A stretch of DNA of 64,000 nucleotides, from NCBI RefSeq assembly GCF_000699445.3, contig NC_067195.1, positions 10,468,287 through 10,532,286 of the forward strand, in the 5' to 3' direction. Of the stretch, positions 24,358 to 35,880 are shown one piece after another. This DNA comes from Schistosoma haematobium. Lineage: Eukaryota > Platyhelminthes > Trematoda > Strigeidida > Schistosomatidae. Each line of letters starts with the position of its first letter. The first letter of the stretch is position 1. The position numbers and the translations under genes were made by a program. The notes below the pieces were generated by a model. That model had not been told where the DNA came from. It did no database searches and saw nothing but the letters and a program-made list of their open reading frames with translations.

Positions 24358-24675
24358 CAGTTGAATTCACGAATCGATCTCATCTAGACTACCATTGAAA
24401 ACCTGGAAGCACTGAATAGCTGTTTCGCTCTAGTATGGGACTCCTCAACAGTGCGTATCCACAATCCTGCACGTGGAACTTGAACCCAGGACCTTGAATT
24501 TCGCGAGCGAACGATTAACTTCTAGACCACTGAACCAGCATCCAACGGTGTTAGTGCCTAAGTTCAATCGTTCGATAATCTTGTGCAACCCAGTGCTTCC
24601 AGGTTTTCAATGGTTATCCAGCATAAATCAACTTATGAATTCAAATGTAAAAATACCACAATCTTCACATATCCG
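24358..24675. mobile_element. HH-SINE inverted pair joined at the cleavage site
   Basis: 24358-24590 is a minus-strand copy with tail, hammerhead segment, tRNA-like head and the start of the leader. At 24591 the strand switches and a plus-strand piece begins CAGTGCTTCCAGG, which is exactly the expected 5' end of the product downstream of ribozyme cleavage, and runs into the tail. The minus-copy ribozyme is mutated in its core. Confidence 0.8.
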
Positions 24676-25287
24676 TATAATGAATTTGAAAAGAATCAAT
24701 TAATAGTGAAGTTTGTTTTCTACCTAATCGGATACAAAAAACCTTATTACAAATGTTCGATCTCTGATATATAACTGTCATGTGACCAACACAAGGAGTT
24801 TTCCGAATTGATTTTCTGAACTAATCAATACACTAATGAAAAAAAGCTATTGTTTACTTGTAAACCTGTCAAGGTTCCACTAAAACTAATTGCAAACAAA
24901 CCAAAAAATGAAATTGTATAATAAATGTTTCCAATAATTATTGACATTTACTGTAACACTCATCATAAGTACTGCTGATTTTTTTAAATGTTGGGTTATA
25001 GATTTATGATAAAATAACTAAACAAACACTTACGTTTTACTTGACATTAATTGACATTTATATAAAAGCAAGGATAGAAAAAACAGCTTAAGATTAAGGC
25101 ATTAATAACTTTCTCGTTTATACTTAAACTATTACGTATATCGAACACGGTAAATGAAACACTGTTTCCTTCTCGAAGACATTATATTGAAGTTAAAGGT
25201 ATCATTAAGAATTACATATACACACATCTATTGAAATAATCTTGTATGTACCATAAAAAACAACATTCTATGCAATTTGTAAATATG

Positions 25288-25525
25288 AGTGGGTTGGTTG
25301 AAGTTAGACATTAACACCGTTGGATGCCGGCCGGCTCAATGGTCTACTGGTTAAGTGCTCGATCGCGAGACTGGCAGGTTTCGGATTCAAATCTCTCGGG
25401 AGGCGGGATCGTGGATGCGCACTGCTGAGAAGTTCCATACTAAGACGAAACGGCCGTCCAGTGCTTCCATGTTTTTCATGGTGGTCTAGCTTCAATTAGC
25501 TAATGATTTCAATTATTGAAATGGC
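25288..25525 (+). mobile_element. HH-SINE copy with full head
   Basis: Plus-strand copy with the last part of the leader (GTTAGACATTAACACCGTTG), tRNA-like head with CGGCTCAATGGT (box A) and a B box, then the ribozyme: CTGAGAA (G8 changed to A), stem II with one mismatch, GAA, ACGGCCGT, C. It sits about 200 bases upstream of exon 1 of the candidate gene. Confidence 0.85.
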
Positions 25526-25729
25526 TTAATGCATTTCGATCAAATAAGACGTAAGTCTACATAGTGTCTTATTTCAATAATTCAATGATTTACGTTCCCA
25601 TTTCAAATTGTTAACCAGCCACTATTTATATTTTTTGTGTGGTTTTTTTAAAGAACAGTTGATGAGAGTACACTCTATATACATAGTTTTAATTAATTTT
25701 ATTTTTAGAAAAAAGTATACATTTTCAAT

Positions 25730-25985
25730 ATGCTTCAATTCTATTTTGGATTATATGGATTAGCTATCTTTTTATGTTTTCTTGGGTTTTTATATGCTTT
25801 AATTGAAAAAGCATATAAACAGTTAAAAATTAATATAAACAAATCTCATTTATCAAATTATTCTGAAATCATTTCATCCAATTCAAATCAAAATAGTACA
25901 ACTCATAAAAAGATTTCAAGTATCATTGAAAAGGTTGAACCAAACAATTTAATGGATACAATGAAAACCAATGAAATCTTTGAAA
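25730..25985 (+). CDS. Candidate gene, exon A: N-terminal membrane segment, unknown protein
   Basis: Open from ATG at 25730 for 85 codons plus one base, ending at a GTAAGT donor. A TTTTTAG acceptor lies 21 bases before the ATG, and the seven codons between are open, so this may be a first coding exon after a 5' UTR intron, a trans-splice site, or an internal exon. The peptide has one strong hydrophobic stretch at about residues 5-24 (FGLYGLAIFLCFLGFLYALI), then a Lys/Asn/Ser-rich part. That fits a single-pass membrane anchor or a signal anchor. The phase-1 end fits the start of the segment at 28756 exactly. I do not recognise the family. Codon use is strongly AT-biased like the surroundings, so the coding call rests on frame length and splice fit. 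Confidence 0.6.
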
Positions 25986-26189
25986 GTAAGTTAATTCATT
26001 AATATATCTTTCTGTAATTTAAATAGATTATCCATAAATCATATTCTATCCATTTAAATAGTTGAATACTTCTTACAAGTAATTATTACTGTGTAGGGTT
26101 TATTAATCCTTTTTCTTGTTTACAAAAAACTAAAATATTACTTTCATGTATTTTCTTACTAAACATAAGTTTAAATTTATTTAGTGTTA

Positions 26190-26425
26190 TTTTACTTGTA
26201 TCTTCCCATTGATATTTAAGACTGTAATTGATGAGTCTCATGTTGGCATATGTGCATCCTGTGCGGATCGCCTCGATATAGCCTTAAGTCACAAGATTTT
26301 TAAGCAAAGATATATAGTGGCTAGCAGTGGAATCCAGTAGTGAACATCAACTCTGTGATGCAGAGGACGAAACGCGCCTCAAACTGGATTTCACTGCTAG
26401 CCACTATCGATCTTTGCTTAAACAT
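26190..26425. mobile_element. Smα inverted pair (fold-back)
   Basis: 26190-26337 is the minus-strand Smα tail up to AATCCAG, so it stops at the position where the ribozyme would cut. 26339-26425 is a plus-strand Smα piece that lacks the CTGACGAGTCC strand but keeps GGACGAAACGCGCC and the tail. The repeated tail (GTGGCTAGCAGTGGAATCCAG and its complement) can fold into a long hairpin. Confidence 0.8.
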
Positions 26426-26679
26426 AAGTTTTTTTTGTAATCTATTGAAAAGTATCAATATTCATGACAATTTTAGGTTGAATGAAAATAATAACAACAA
26501 GAGCATAAAAACAACCAATTTAAGCAAACTAGTTGTATTGCCGGGATTAGAGAGAAAATATTTTCAAAAAACTAATAAATCACTATTTTGTTTACGAAAA
26601 ATACAAATGTCACCTATTTTTTCTATCGAAATAAGATGATCTGTATTATTATTTTATTTGTTAGTTGTTGTTTGTAATC

Positions 26680-26945
26680 AGAAGGGGTGTTTTGTAGAAA
26701 CTGCAGTAATTTTATAGTTGAATTTATAAGTTAATTGAAGCTAGATTACCATGGGAAACCTTAAAGCATTTGATGGCCGTTTCGTTCTAGTATAGGATTC
26801 CTCAACAGTGCGCATCCACGATCCTGCAATGTAAGATTCGAGATAGATAGGTCCTGGGTTTGAATTTTGTGAGGTGGGATCATGGATGCACACTGCTAAG
26901 GAGTAACACACTAGGATGAAACGGCTATTCAGTGTTTGTAATCAG
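26680..26945. mobile_element. HH-SINE inverted pair
   Basis: A minus-strand copy (26680-26842) from tail to box B meets a plus-strand copy (26841-26945) that starts just before box B and runs past the hammerhead segment. Both ribozymes are mutated: TTGAGGA in the first, CTAAGGA in the second. The two halves meet head to head inside the tRNA-like part. Confidence 0.8.
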
Positions 26946-27117
26946 TTAATTTCTATCCAACATAATGTTATACCATAACTCTTTATTCTTCCATTCTGAT
27001 GGTATGGACTAATTGTTTTAAAGTATATGAAATCGCTGACGAGATGTGTAATATAAATATTATTTCATTCCTTTTTGGTCAATAGTTATAGGCAGAAATA
27101 CTGAACTACTTTGCATT

Positions 27118-27235
27118 TTAGGATGGTGGATGTTCACTGCTGAGGAGTTCCATACCAGAACGAAACAACCGTCCAGTGCTTTTAGGTTTTCCGTGATGGT
27201 CTAGCTTAGATTGACTCAGGAACCCAACTATTAAA
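27118..27235 (+). mobile_element. 5'-truncated HH-SINE with a complete hammerhead core
   Basis: Starts just ahead of the ribozyme. The ribozyme has stem I CACTG/CAGTG (27135-27139 and 27174-27178), CTGAGGA 27140-27146, a 4 bp stem II, GAA 27162-27164, ACAACCGT and cleavage C at 27173. Because stem III is no longer a perfect palindrome it could form a 2 bp stem with a four-base loop. All core bases are present. Confidence 0.8.
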
Positions 27236-27347
27236 TAAACTAAACATTTGGGATCATAATACAGTTTTTTTGATGTACTCTGTACTTCGAACTATATGAT
27301 ATAATCATAATTTTTTAAAATGTTCTCACAAAACAAGACAAGAAATT

Positions 27348-27860
27348 TATTATAACTTGTGGTTTTATGCCCCCATCAACGTTTAACGTAATAAGACCGC
27401 GAATTATAGAACAGTGATTTATCGACAGATCCAATGATGCATAAAACCCGTACGACCAGTCTAGAGTTTTTATCGACCTTGTTTCCCGCCTAGCTCTGCC
27501 TGTTAAGTCCGGAACACCAATCTCAGCCTTCGCGATATGAATCATATATTTCAAATATACCGGGTTTATATACCAACCAAACAGACCACATTGTACCATA
27601 AAATAGGAAACAACATTTGTACAAGATTTAGCCAAAAGTGACTGTAAATGTGGGATACTGTAATTAGTAAACTGGGAATAACTTAAGAATGGTAAATCGT
27701 ATAATAATATTCTGTAGGTCAAAATAAAGCCTATAATGAGAGGAATATGAATATGCATAGTTTAGTTACTTAATGCTTATACGATAAAAATATATGTAAA
27801 GTACTAATCCAGAAATAGATCCCAACAGTTGCCATTCATTATTTTTATCGGGATATAACA
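27348..27860 (-). mobile_element. Solo LTR with 5 bp target-site duplication
   Basis: On the minus strand it begins TGTTATATCCCGA and ends near TTATAATA, a slightly mutated inverted end. The same five bases AAATT flank it on both sides (27343-27347 and 27861-27865). A TATA-like GGTATATAAACCC lies in the middle. It is homologous to 40405-40869. No gag or pol sequence adjoins it, so it fits a recombined solo LTR. A 147-codon open frame inside it is not conserved in the other copy. Confidence 0.75.
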
Positions 27861-28755
27861 AAATTAATACCTATAAAGTTAATTAATAAACTATTCAAGT
27901 CGGAAAATTAATACCTTTAAAATGCCTCTTCTAAGCAACACATAATCATCATTTTATTACTAAGTGTATTTGAAAACGTTCTTTATAGTTTCCATTTATC
28001 AACTTCTTGTTTCTAACAATCATATCTTTGGGTAATGTAATTTTATCACTGTGGTAATTAATTTTCCATACTGACCTTAATAGGATGTAACTAAAATTCT
28101 ATCACCAACATTTACTACAGTGCTAGCACTGTAATGTTTTTTAATATATATATATTTCATTAATAGGATATGACTTAGATAGGTTAGTTTTATTCTTGTT
28201 CTATTCGAAAACAGATTATGTTTGAAAAACCAAACCATTACCACATATCACTGAATATTGATTGTGAAAATAAGTTAATTTGAATTAGGTTGTTGTATAA
28301 ATAGTACAATATTTCTGTTCATATCAAAGAGGTCACTAAAGTAAACACATTAGAACATTTTAAAGCAGTTGTTTTAAATATTCTAAGGATATAACATTGA
28401 CATAAGTAAATATGGTAACTTATTTAAATTAGTATAAATAGTTATGTAATAAAGGTAGAGTTTATTAACTTTCAAAAAGATCTAAAATAAGTAATCAGTT
28501 AGGTAATAATATTTAACATTAATTAAACACGAATAGATTTTGATAACTGGACGAAAGTTTTAAAGATCTTTCTATATCAAACACACTAACCCTTTTTATA
28601 CTCTTGAATTGTATTCCATTTTATAATATATTTCATATTTACATTGAATAAAGATAATCAAAGAATATATCCCAATAAAGCAATAGTATTGATAACGTAT
28701 AAACTAATACAATAACAATTTATACATTATTTATATTTGATTACATTCAACTTAG

Positions 28756-29231
28756 GTTCTTATAATCAAGAGAATAATGAAAATCAACTCAATGATTCAG
28801 ATATAAGTACACCAACTGAAGAAATGAAAACAATAATAAATGGAAAATACATTGAAAATAATCATGATCAAATTCATGCCAAATTAGATATATCAATGAA
28901 ATCATTCTCCGAACGTCGACAAGAACGTCGTAAGCGTTATAAAGCTAAGAAAGGTCAAAGTTCATCATTTGGTTGTTTTTCAATCAATTCTTCTATAGAT
29001 GAATATGATACTGGAAATACACTTATAGAAGATTCAGATGAGACAACAAATGTTAGCAATTGTTCAATGTTATCAGATAGTAATGATTCTCAACCGGATT
29101 ATTTTATTTTGGAAACACATAATATGTGTGAATTAAGAAATTCAATACAAATAACTAATTTGGATGATGCTGAAACTGACAATATTAATCATAATGATAT
29201 TAATACAATGGATAAAACGGATTCTTTAGAT
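28756..29231 (+). CDS. Candidate gene, exon B: Asn/Ser/Asp-rich hydrophilic region
   Basis: Follows a CAACTTAG acceptor. Its first two bases (GT) complete the codon begun by the last base of the segment ending at 25985, giving Ser. It stays open for 158 further codons to a GTGAGT donor in phase 0. The peptide is very polar. A basic patch (SERRQERRKRYKAKK) lies about one third in, followed by acidic and Ser/Asn-rich sequence with many DSD and DD pairs. No catalytic motif or known domain is seen; it looks largely disordered. With the upstream membrane segment it could be the cytoplasmic part of an anchored protein. A TTG-started frame beginning a little earlier crosses the acceptor and is not the real start. 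Confidence 0.65.
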
Positions 29232-29252
29232 GTGAGTAAGAGTTATTTCATG

Positions 29253-29257
<5 letters not shown>

Positions 29258-29292
<35 letters not shown>
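29258..29292. repeat. (AT)n microsatellite
   Basis: Pure AT alternation starting about 26 bases after the exon B donor. Nothing is recognised between it and 30363. Confidence 0.95.
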
Positions 29293-29295
<3 letters not shown>

Positions 29296-30363
29296 TCTGG
29301 TAAATCAATAATGCTTGTTTTAGTCTAAAACATTTGTGTTCTTCACATTCATGATTACATACCGCAACGAAGCCATAAATGTCACATTTTGCAGTCAAAA
29401 CGATATCATTTATGATGAGCTTAGGAATTAGCAGTTTTGAACTATAGTATATTAACGATAGTTTAGGTATACAGTTCAATATTACTGCTGATCATCTGCT
29501 ACAATTTTGAACTAAAATTCATAAATTTGATCTCAAATAAGTATAAGGGATCAAACTGATTGTTTGTAAATCAAACAACGAATTAGTTGAATATTATATT
29601 TTATCAATATTAATAAATCTTTTAAAAATTTCATGTAGAAGTTAGTAATGAATTAGGGTCGTTTTTAGATAAATATATGCTCATAATAACTGGCTATAAA
29701 ATGAACAACACATACCAACCAAGAATATTGTTTTCATTTAAATCTTCATTAACCATTGCTTTAATACAGAGATTATTTCTATGTACAAATGTAAATTACT
29801 AAACCAGTCAAGGCAATTTATCAGTCAATTATAAGAATTAAATAGATTACATAATATAACATAGTAATTAGAATGTATAAACTGATAATAGGAAGACTTA
29901 AATAATCAATTATAAGTTTGAAATAGGCAGTCTGAATTAATTCATTTAGTGAATGCTATATATTAAGAAAAACTAACTGGGATTCAGTCAGGAAAGATAT
30001 TTTCAGACAGATATATTTATAGGCAACTCACTACACTACTATTATGGGATGTACTCATTACTTACAAAGCTTATGATCTGAAAACAGTTTATTATTTAAC
30101 AATTTAAGTGAATATTACCCATATCAAATGTCTTAGTTCCTTATTAGTTCATAAAAATACTGTTACGTAATTCTTATGAATTTATCAATGTAAGTTGCTT
30201 ATTCATCCAATTTATTGACTAAATTCGGCATTTATTGTATAAAAATTTAAGGATGAATTTTCATTTCAGTTAGCTAATTTGCTTATTGTTTAGTGTTAAG
30301 CAAAATGGTGATATATATGTATAAACTGGAACGCAAGAGATGTTTGGTGTAAAACGGACACCC

Positions 30364-30885
30364 CCAAATGCCCTGGTAAGGCCGAGGGTAGGGAGAGTCA
30401 GCTCTCTCTTTCAAAAATGCTCTCACTTGGACATGTACAAAGAGCCAATCTGTCAGGGAAGTCCTATTCACTGACTTCTCGCGGCATTACTGTTGTCTAC
30501 GAAATTGTGAAGACGAAAAGCGAATGTTCGGCGCATTAACCGGGTTGGTGGATATAGAGGATCCACCTAGGGGAGTTAGAAAACCCTCATTCCAAACCAA
30601 TGGTGAACGTAGGCCCCAGAATCCTGAGAAAACAAATGGCGTATGAACCATTTTTTGGTCACTGACTATCATGGGACTGTATCTCCTTATGTTACCCCAC
30701 TGCCTTGTGAATCAAAACTTTAGGTCAAAGGCATTAGGCGTGGTTCCTTAAGAACACCACCTGTTTCGGTTTGTACACCCGGGCAGTATCATAGCCCATA
30801 CACAAATCAAATGAATTGTATGGCGCAAATGCATTCGATGCCCCTTTGTACTAATATTTATATGTTCAAATAAAATAAAATGACC
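30364..30885 (+). repeat. Unclassified 0.5 kb interspersed repeat, copy 1
   Basis: Starts near GCCCTGGTAAGGCCGAGG and ends with an A-rich TTCAAATAAAATAAAATG tail, so it looks like a retroposed RNA. It is clearly related to the reverse complements of 48475-48985 and 57678-58220. GC content is higher than in the flanks. No conserved open frame runs through the three copies. I cannot assign it to a named family. Bases 30886-31680 show nothing. Confidence 0.7.
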
Positions 30886-31680
30886 CCCATTCTTATTGAT
30901 GCACATCTATGTAAATATTCCGACTATTCAATAAATTCACTTTAAATAAGTCATTACATTTATATCAACAACAAAAAAAATATTAAAATTCATTTTCTAA
31001 ACTGAGTTATAAATTTTACTCTTTGTCCACTAGCAAATGTTTGCTTCATATCACATACACATTCAATATGTATAAATTGTGAAGTTTACTAAAAAGTACA
31101 CTGATAAAATGTTTTCAAAAAGTGCATTAACATCATTCACACCATTCACCCTGATTTTATTGTTTAATTATTTTTGAATTATTTACACATTAAATATCTT
31201 TCTAGAAGATCTTAATTTGAAATTTCCATGAATATTGATAAGCAGTGATATGCAATAATGATCTTTGTACTTAGCAAATAAGAAAGTTTGGTAAAAAAAT
31301 CTTTGAATTTACTAAATTCAATCGTCCATTATGTTAGAAGTATATATATAGTACTGCTAAAAATCTATGAACTGAAGATATTACTGTGAATTATTTTTCC
31401 TTTTTTTAAGTAGTATACTTTATTGTTTCCTCCATTAATAATAACTTTCCTAAGTGTTTCTTTTATTATTATAACATATTCTTTATAATAGACTGTAGAA
31501 TCTACTTGTTGCTTATCGTTAAATCTAGTTCAGTTTGGAAATAAGATAGATTATTGATTGAATGCATACATGACTATCAACTAATGTACATGAATTGAAT
31601 CCAGTTATCAGATTAGAAACAACTGTTATTTAAATTGCCTTTTTTCTCATATCATAGTATCAAACTAGAAAGTGTATAGG

Positions 31681-32240
31681 CACATCGAATCTCGCGGGGC
31701 GGGATCGTGGATGCGCACTGCTGAGGAGTTCCATACTAAAAGGAAACGGCCGTTTACTGCTTTCAGGTTCTCCATGCTGATCAAGCTTCAATTCACTCAT
31801 CAATTCAACTATAAAATTACTAAAATCTCCACAAAACCTCTTCTCAAAATAATCATCGTCATGATCATAAACAACATGGTGATGATCGTCATCGTATGCT
31901 CACTAGTGACTGGCTTGAAGAGGTATTTCCTGGAGTTCTAGTGGGAAGCAGTGACCAGTGGGGTTCAACCGGGTCTGTTGTGAGGTGGTAACTGACTGAA
32001 GACAATGGTGAACGGTGGCTGAATTTCGTGGATTGGTTGAAGTGAGACATTAACACCTTTGAATGACGGCTCAGTGGTGTAGAGGTGAAGCGTTGACGCG
32101 CGAGACTAATAGGTGGTGGGTTGGGATCCGACGGGGCAGGATCGTGGATGCGCACTGCTGAGGAGTCCCAGTGCTTCCAGGTTCCCAAAATTGGTGGTCT
32201 AACATCAATCGGTTCATGATCTCAATCAAAAAACATAATA
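31681..32240 (+). mobile_element. HH-SINE head-to-tail dimer
   Basis: The first unit starts in box B, has CTGAGGA and a ribozyme whose GACGAAAC reads AAGGAAAC, and continues through the tail. A short CATCAT-rich linker leads to GCTCACTAGTGACTGG, the leader of a second complete unit with its own head. In the second unit the ribozyme is reduced: CTGAGGAGTC runs straight into CCAGTGCTTCC, removing the sequence up to the cleavage position. The distance between the two cleavage positions (31755 and 32169) is 414 bases. Confidence 0.85.
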
Positions 32241-34091
32241 AAAAAAGTGATAATTCCCCCATCTCAAATTAATATAGATTAATAATGAATATAAAAATAG
32301 AAAAAGCTAAGTAACTAATGAATGAAACCTATTGATTTATCGAAAAAAAATAAAGACAATTTATTAAAGAAAGTTTAACTTTTATTAATGTCATTTACCA
32401 AACCTTCACAATCGTATTTATAGTTTATTGTATCATGTAAAAGATGATTGAAAATATTTCTAAGTATCGGAACTGATTAAGTAATATACCGGAAATGGAA
32501 ATGAAGAATATTAAGAAATTGTGACTATAGAATTGTATTACGTCACAAATTGTTTGTAGACATAAATAATGAAAGGAAATGATTTAATCATCTAACTTCT
32601 AATGAAAAATTGTTATGATGAAAATATTTTATGGAAGTAAGATAGTTAATTATTTAATATTTATGAAGGATAGAATGAATTAAATTCGTATTCATAAGTA
32701 ATCAATATTTATGAGGAAATAATGCAGTGGTAATGACTATAGATTACAAAGTATGGAAGCTACGAACGGTGTTACTACCATTATAACTGAGAGATTGGAC
32801 ATGTCGCCCTTGTACATGGAAATTAGGCTAGAATAGTTGAATCGCTAAAAACTCTATGGTACATAAGTTCCTGATTTGTATTCCTTTTGAGCTACTCTTT
32901 TACCTTTATGCATTATTTCGAAAGAGAATTCTAGTGAGACAACCTGACCAACGTTTGGAAAATATCTGACAGGTGAACTATTAACTGACTTTGTTAATCC
33001 TATAAAGAACTAAATAGGGGAATGATTAGAGAAGCGTCCTGAGAGTGCTCAGTTTGTGTTGCGATTACAATTCGTCCCACGAGAATAAGTAAACATATTA
33101 ATATTATTATGGTCTAAACATGAAGATTACGCTTCATAAATTCACGGATCAAAAGACGACTGAGAATTAAATGATCAGTTGAATTTGGAATTATTATTTA
33201 TTGCTGCTATTTAAGTTGCTTCTAAATTGAGTCATAAATTATTTAAGTTCCTCTATTTTCTTTATCTTGCTGAAATATGTGTATATTAATCAAGGTAGGC
33301 TTTTGTTACAATTCATCTATTTGGAATGCTAAAAAGAAGAATCTACACTCTTCCTGATTTCATCAGTTATCCTTTCCGTCTTTTACTGACTTCACCTTGG
33401 TATTATGTTATTTTTTAGGTTATTACAAAATACTGTAATGTGGAAATCTGTTCATATATTTGCATTCTATCTATAGATCGATGCTTTAACATAGTGTGGA
33501 TTTATTTATTCACCTTTAAGAAGTAGTGTTTGTGTGATAATTAGAAGTATTTGAATTGTAATATGAACTAAGAATCCCAGAAATAACGTAATCGGATCAA
33601 GAAGTACTAGATAAGAACAAACGAATGTACTGTATTTAGAATTCGAAATCAAGCATTCAACAAGTACAAAGGTATCATTAGTTCATTCAAACATCACAGT
33701 TAATTTGAGGATAGATGATACTACTTGGTTTTAAAAATCAACCTAGCTTGCTATCCCAAGACTATCTTTTGGCAATCAGGTTACAGACTCAGATTAGTGT
33801 ATTTGAAGATATCAAATTAAATTACTTAACTGATCTAATATTTAGTTCTAACTTGATTCTATTTTATTAATATAATATACACAGTTTGCTCAGGTGAAAT
33901 ATATTTCCCACATTTCCATATATTTTAGCATTCAGAAAAACACGTATTTAGATAAAAAGGAACAGTTAATCCATAAAATGGCATATTTAATTGATGAAAA
34001 ATAATTTTACTTGGAACCAATAAATACAAACCGATAATTTCCTTGAGCTTCAATAAATACGCTCATGTTTTTATTATCACGCTTCGTTTAG
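32241..34091. other. No recognised feature
   Basis: AT-rich sequence without an exon or repeat I can name. Confidence 0.5.
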
Positions 34092-34165
<74 letters not shown>

Positions 34166-34166
34166 C

Positions 34167-34221
<55 letters not shown>
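34092..34221. repeat. (ATCT)n tetranucleotide microsatellite
   Basis: About 32 tandem TATC units over 130 bases with a single C-for-T interruption near 34165. The near-perfect array suggests high mutability. The 89-codon frame that reads through it is only the translation of the repeat. Confidence 0.97.
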
Positions 34222-34222
<1 letters not shown>

Positions 34223-34246
34223 ATTTTCTTTCATTTTTTCTGTCTC

Positions 34247-34248
<2 letters not shown>

Positions 34249-34281
<33 letters not shown>
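34249..34281. repeat. (TA)n microsatellite
   Basis: Pure TA run shortly after the ATCT array. Confidence 0.95.
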
Positions 34282-34284
<3 letters not shown>

Positions 34285-34439
34285 TACTTTGCTAATGTAC
34301 AGCTCACTGTAGTATTCGTCTATATGCATATTTCCCATAGTTATTGATACGACTAAGCTATGTAATTCATCTTGTAGAATATACAGAATATAATTTGCGA
34401 TAAGATTTAGGGTGTGTTTTTCACCTTATTTTAGAATAA

Positions 34440-34560
34440 TTAATCGAACAAACCTGTCATATCCTAGCGTTAATGTTAAGACCGGGACTTGGTCCCAGTA
34501 CATCTCTTTTCAAATGCCCAATGTATTATCCATTGAGCCATTGAATCGAAATAGATACTA
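34440..34560 (-). mobile_element. tRNA-headed SINE relic
   Basis: On the minus strand an A-box-like GGCTCAATGGATAATA and a B-box-like GGGACCAAGTCCC lie about 30 bases apart. What follows is not recognisable as a ribozyme or a known tail. It could also be a decayed tRNA pseudogene. Confidence 0.4.
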
Positions 34561-35189
34561 ACATTTTCCATGGGTATAAATTTTAATTGAATTTTATATT
34601 TTCGATACAATTGTCAACTAAATATCTTATCTAAATTCAGTCAAGAACATCACACTAAAAGATAATCCAAAACAATCTATATTATAGACAATTCTTATTT
34701 GCATTAAAGAATTTGCAGTTAATGCATATTAGTCATCTCGAAATTGTACTTATTTTTCTAGATAACATTAAAATCCTCTTACAAATGTGGGTGAGTAAAA
34801 TGAGAACAAGTAAAAACAATACATCCCCTCCCTCCAAAAACATAACAACAACAACACGCACACACAACTACACTGGTTTGAACATAAACACAATTATTCT
34901 TTTTTATTTTATGCACAATAAAATAACTGAATTAATTTATTGCATTATAATCTAATTTTATTTCTTCTTTTATTCTCTCGTTTATGTTGTATAACAATTG
35001 AATATTTCTGTGAAATCTTGCCCTATAAAACAATCTACCTTTTCTTTTTTCCATTTTCCAACGATTATTTATAAAAAGTTAAATATGTTGTATACGTTGT
35101 GTTTAAATAAATAATTCTTCTGTTAAGAAATATGTTTTGTTTCCATGTGTTTATATACATATAGACGTATATATATAGACATATAGATT

Positions 35190-35285
35190 ACTTACTTACT
35201 TACGCCAGATACTTCCGATGGAGCATAGGCCGCTGACAAGCTTTTCCTTTTGTGCATGTTGAAACCTACTGATGCTGAGGCTGCC
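35190..35285 (-). mobile_element. RTE-like fragment with large internal deletion
   Basis: The TTAC-type 3' tail and the terminal 50 or so bases of the element are fused to a 45-base piece (CCTTTTGTGCATGTTGA onward) that lies about 0.7 kb further inside copy 1 (near 5817-5860). The intervening coding sequence is missing. A (TA)n tract abuts its end. Confidence 0.7.

Positions 35286-35287
<2 letters not shown>

Positions 35288-35334
<47 letters not shown>
35288..35334. repeat. (TA)n microsatellite
   Basis: Pure TA run directly after the RTE-like fragment. Confidence 0.95.
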
Positions 35335-35338
<4 letters not shown>

Positions 35339-35794
35339 AACATAGGCAAGTTATACCTACTTCAAAATGAAATACAACAATGTGTTAACGATTTCAATAG
35401 TTGTTTCTAATCATTTTTCCATTAAGTTGTATACAAGAATTTAGTTCTAGTTGGTGTGTATGTGTATGTGTGAAGTGTATTGTTACATGGATCACATAGT
35501 GTATACAACTTTCTAAAGTAAAATCATCTGTAAATCACTTGGTTATATGTAATGCCAAACGATATCATTTATGATTACGGACTTATAAACTCCAGTCAAT
35601 GTAATAGTTTTTATTTTATGAAAATAATTTGAATTAATCTAGCTATTAGATATAACAATAAATAGATAGTACAAATTATTTATGCCAACAAGTTATTAAA
35701 TATTTTGTAAACTAAATGAAATGGGTCTAGAAATGGGATAGATATGGAAGGCATATTTTACTCTATGTAGGACTGATCAATTCAATATACTTGA

Positions 35795-35880
35795 ATCCGA
35801 GTGTTGACATTCATATTGAGACTGGAACTCAATATCTTTCCACTCAAATTCCTGCGCGTTGTTTATCTACTAACTAATGA
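35795..35880 (-). mobile_element. Smα head relic
   Basis: The minus strand resembles the Smα tRNA-like head (TTAGTAGATAAACAACGCG, then a B-box-like GAGTTCCAGTCTC). The ribozyme part is not found. Nothing else is recognised from 35335 to 38075. Confidence 0.45.

Larger units (their letters stand above)
25986..28755 (+). other. Candidate intron 1 (2.8 kb)
   Basis: Begins GTAAGT and ends TTAG. It contains a Smα inverted pair, HH-SINE pieces and a solo LTR, described separately. From 27866 to 28755 nothing else is seen. Confidence 0.5.

Noticed and set aside
27315..27758. 147-codon minus-strand open frame
   Set aside because: It lies within the solo LTR and is interrupted in the homologous copy at 40.4 kb, so it is not a conserved gene.
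34043..34312. 89-codon frame with repeated YLSI
   Set aside because: Only a translation of the ATCT microsatellite.
34762..34790. Possible 29-base microexon (ends at GTGAGT, preceded by TTTTTCTAG)
   Set aside because: Both splice signals are good and schistosomes do use microexons, but including it between the segments ending at 29231 and starting at 54553 shifts the frame into an immediate stop, and 29 is not a multiple of three.
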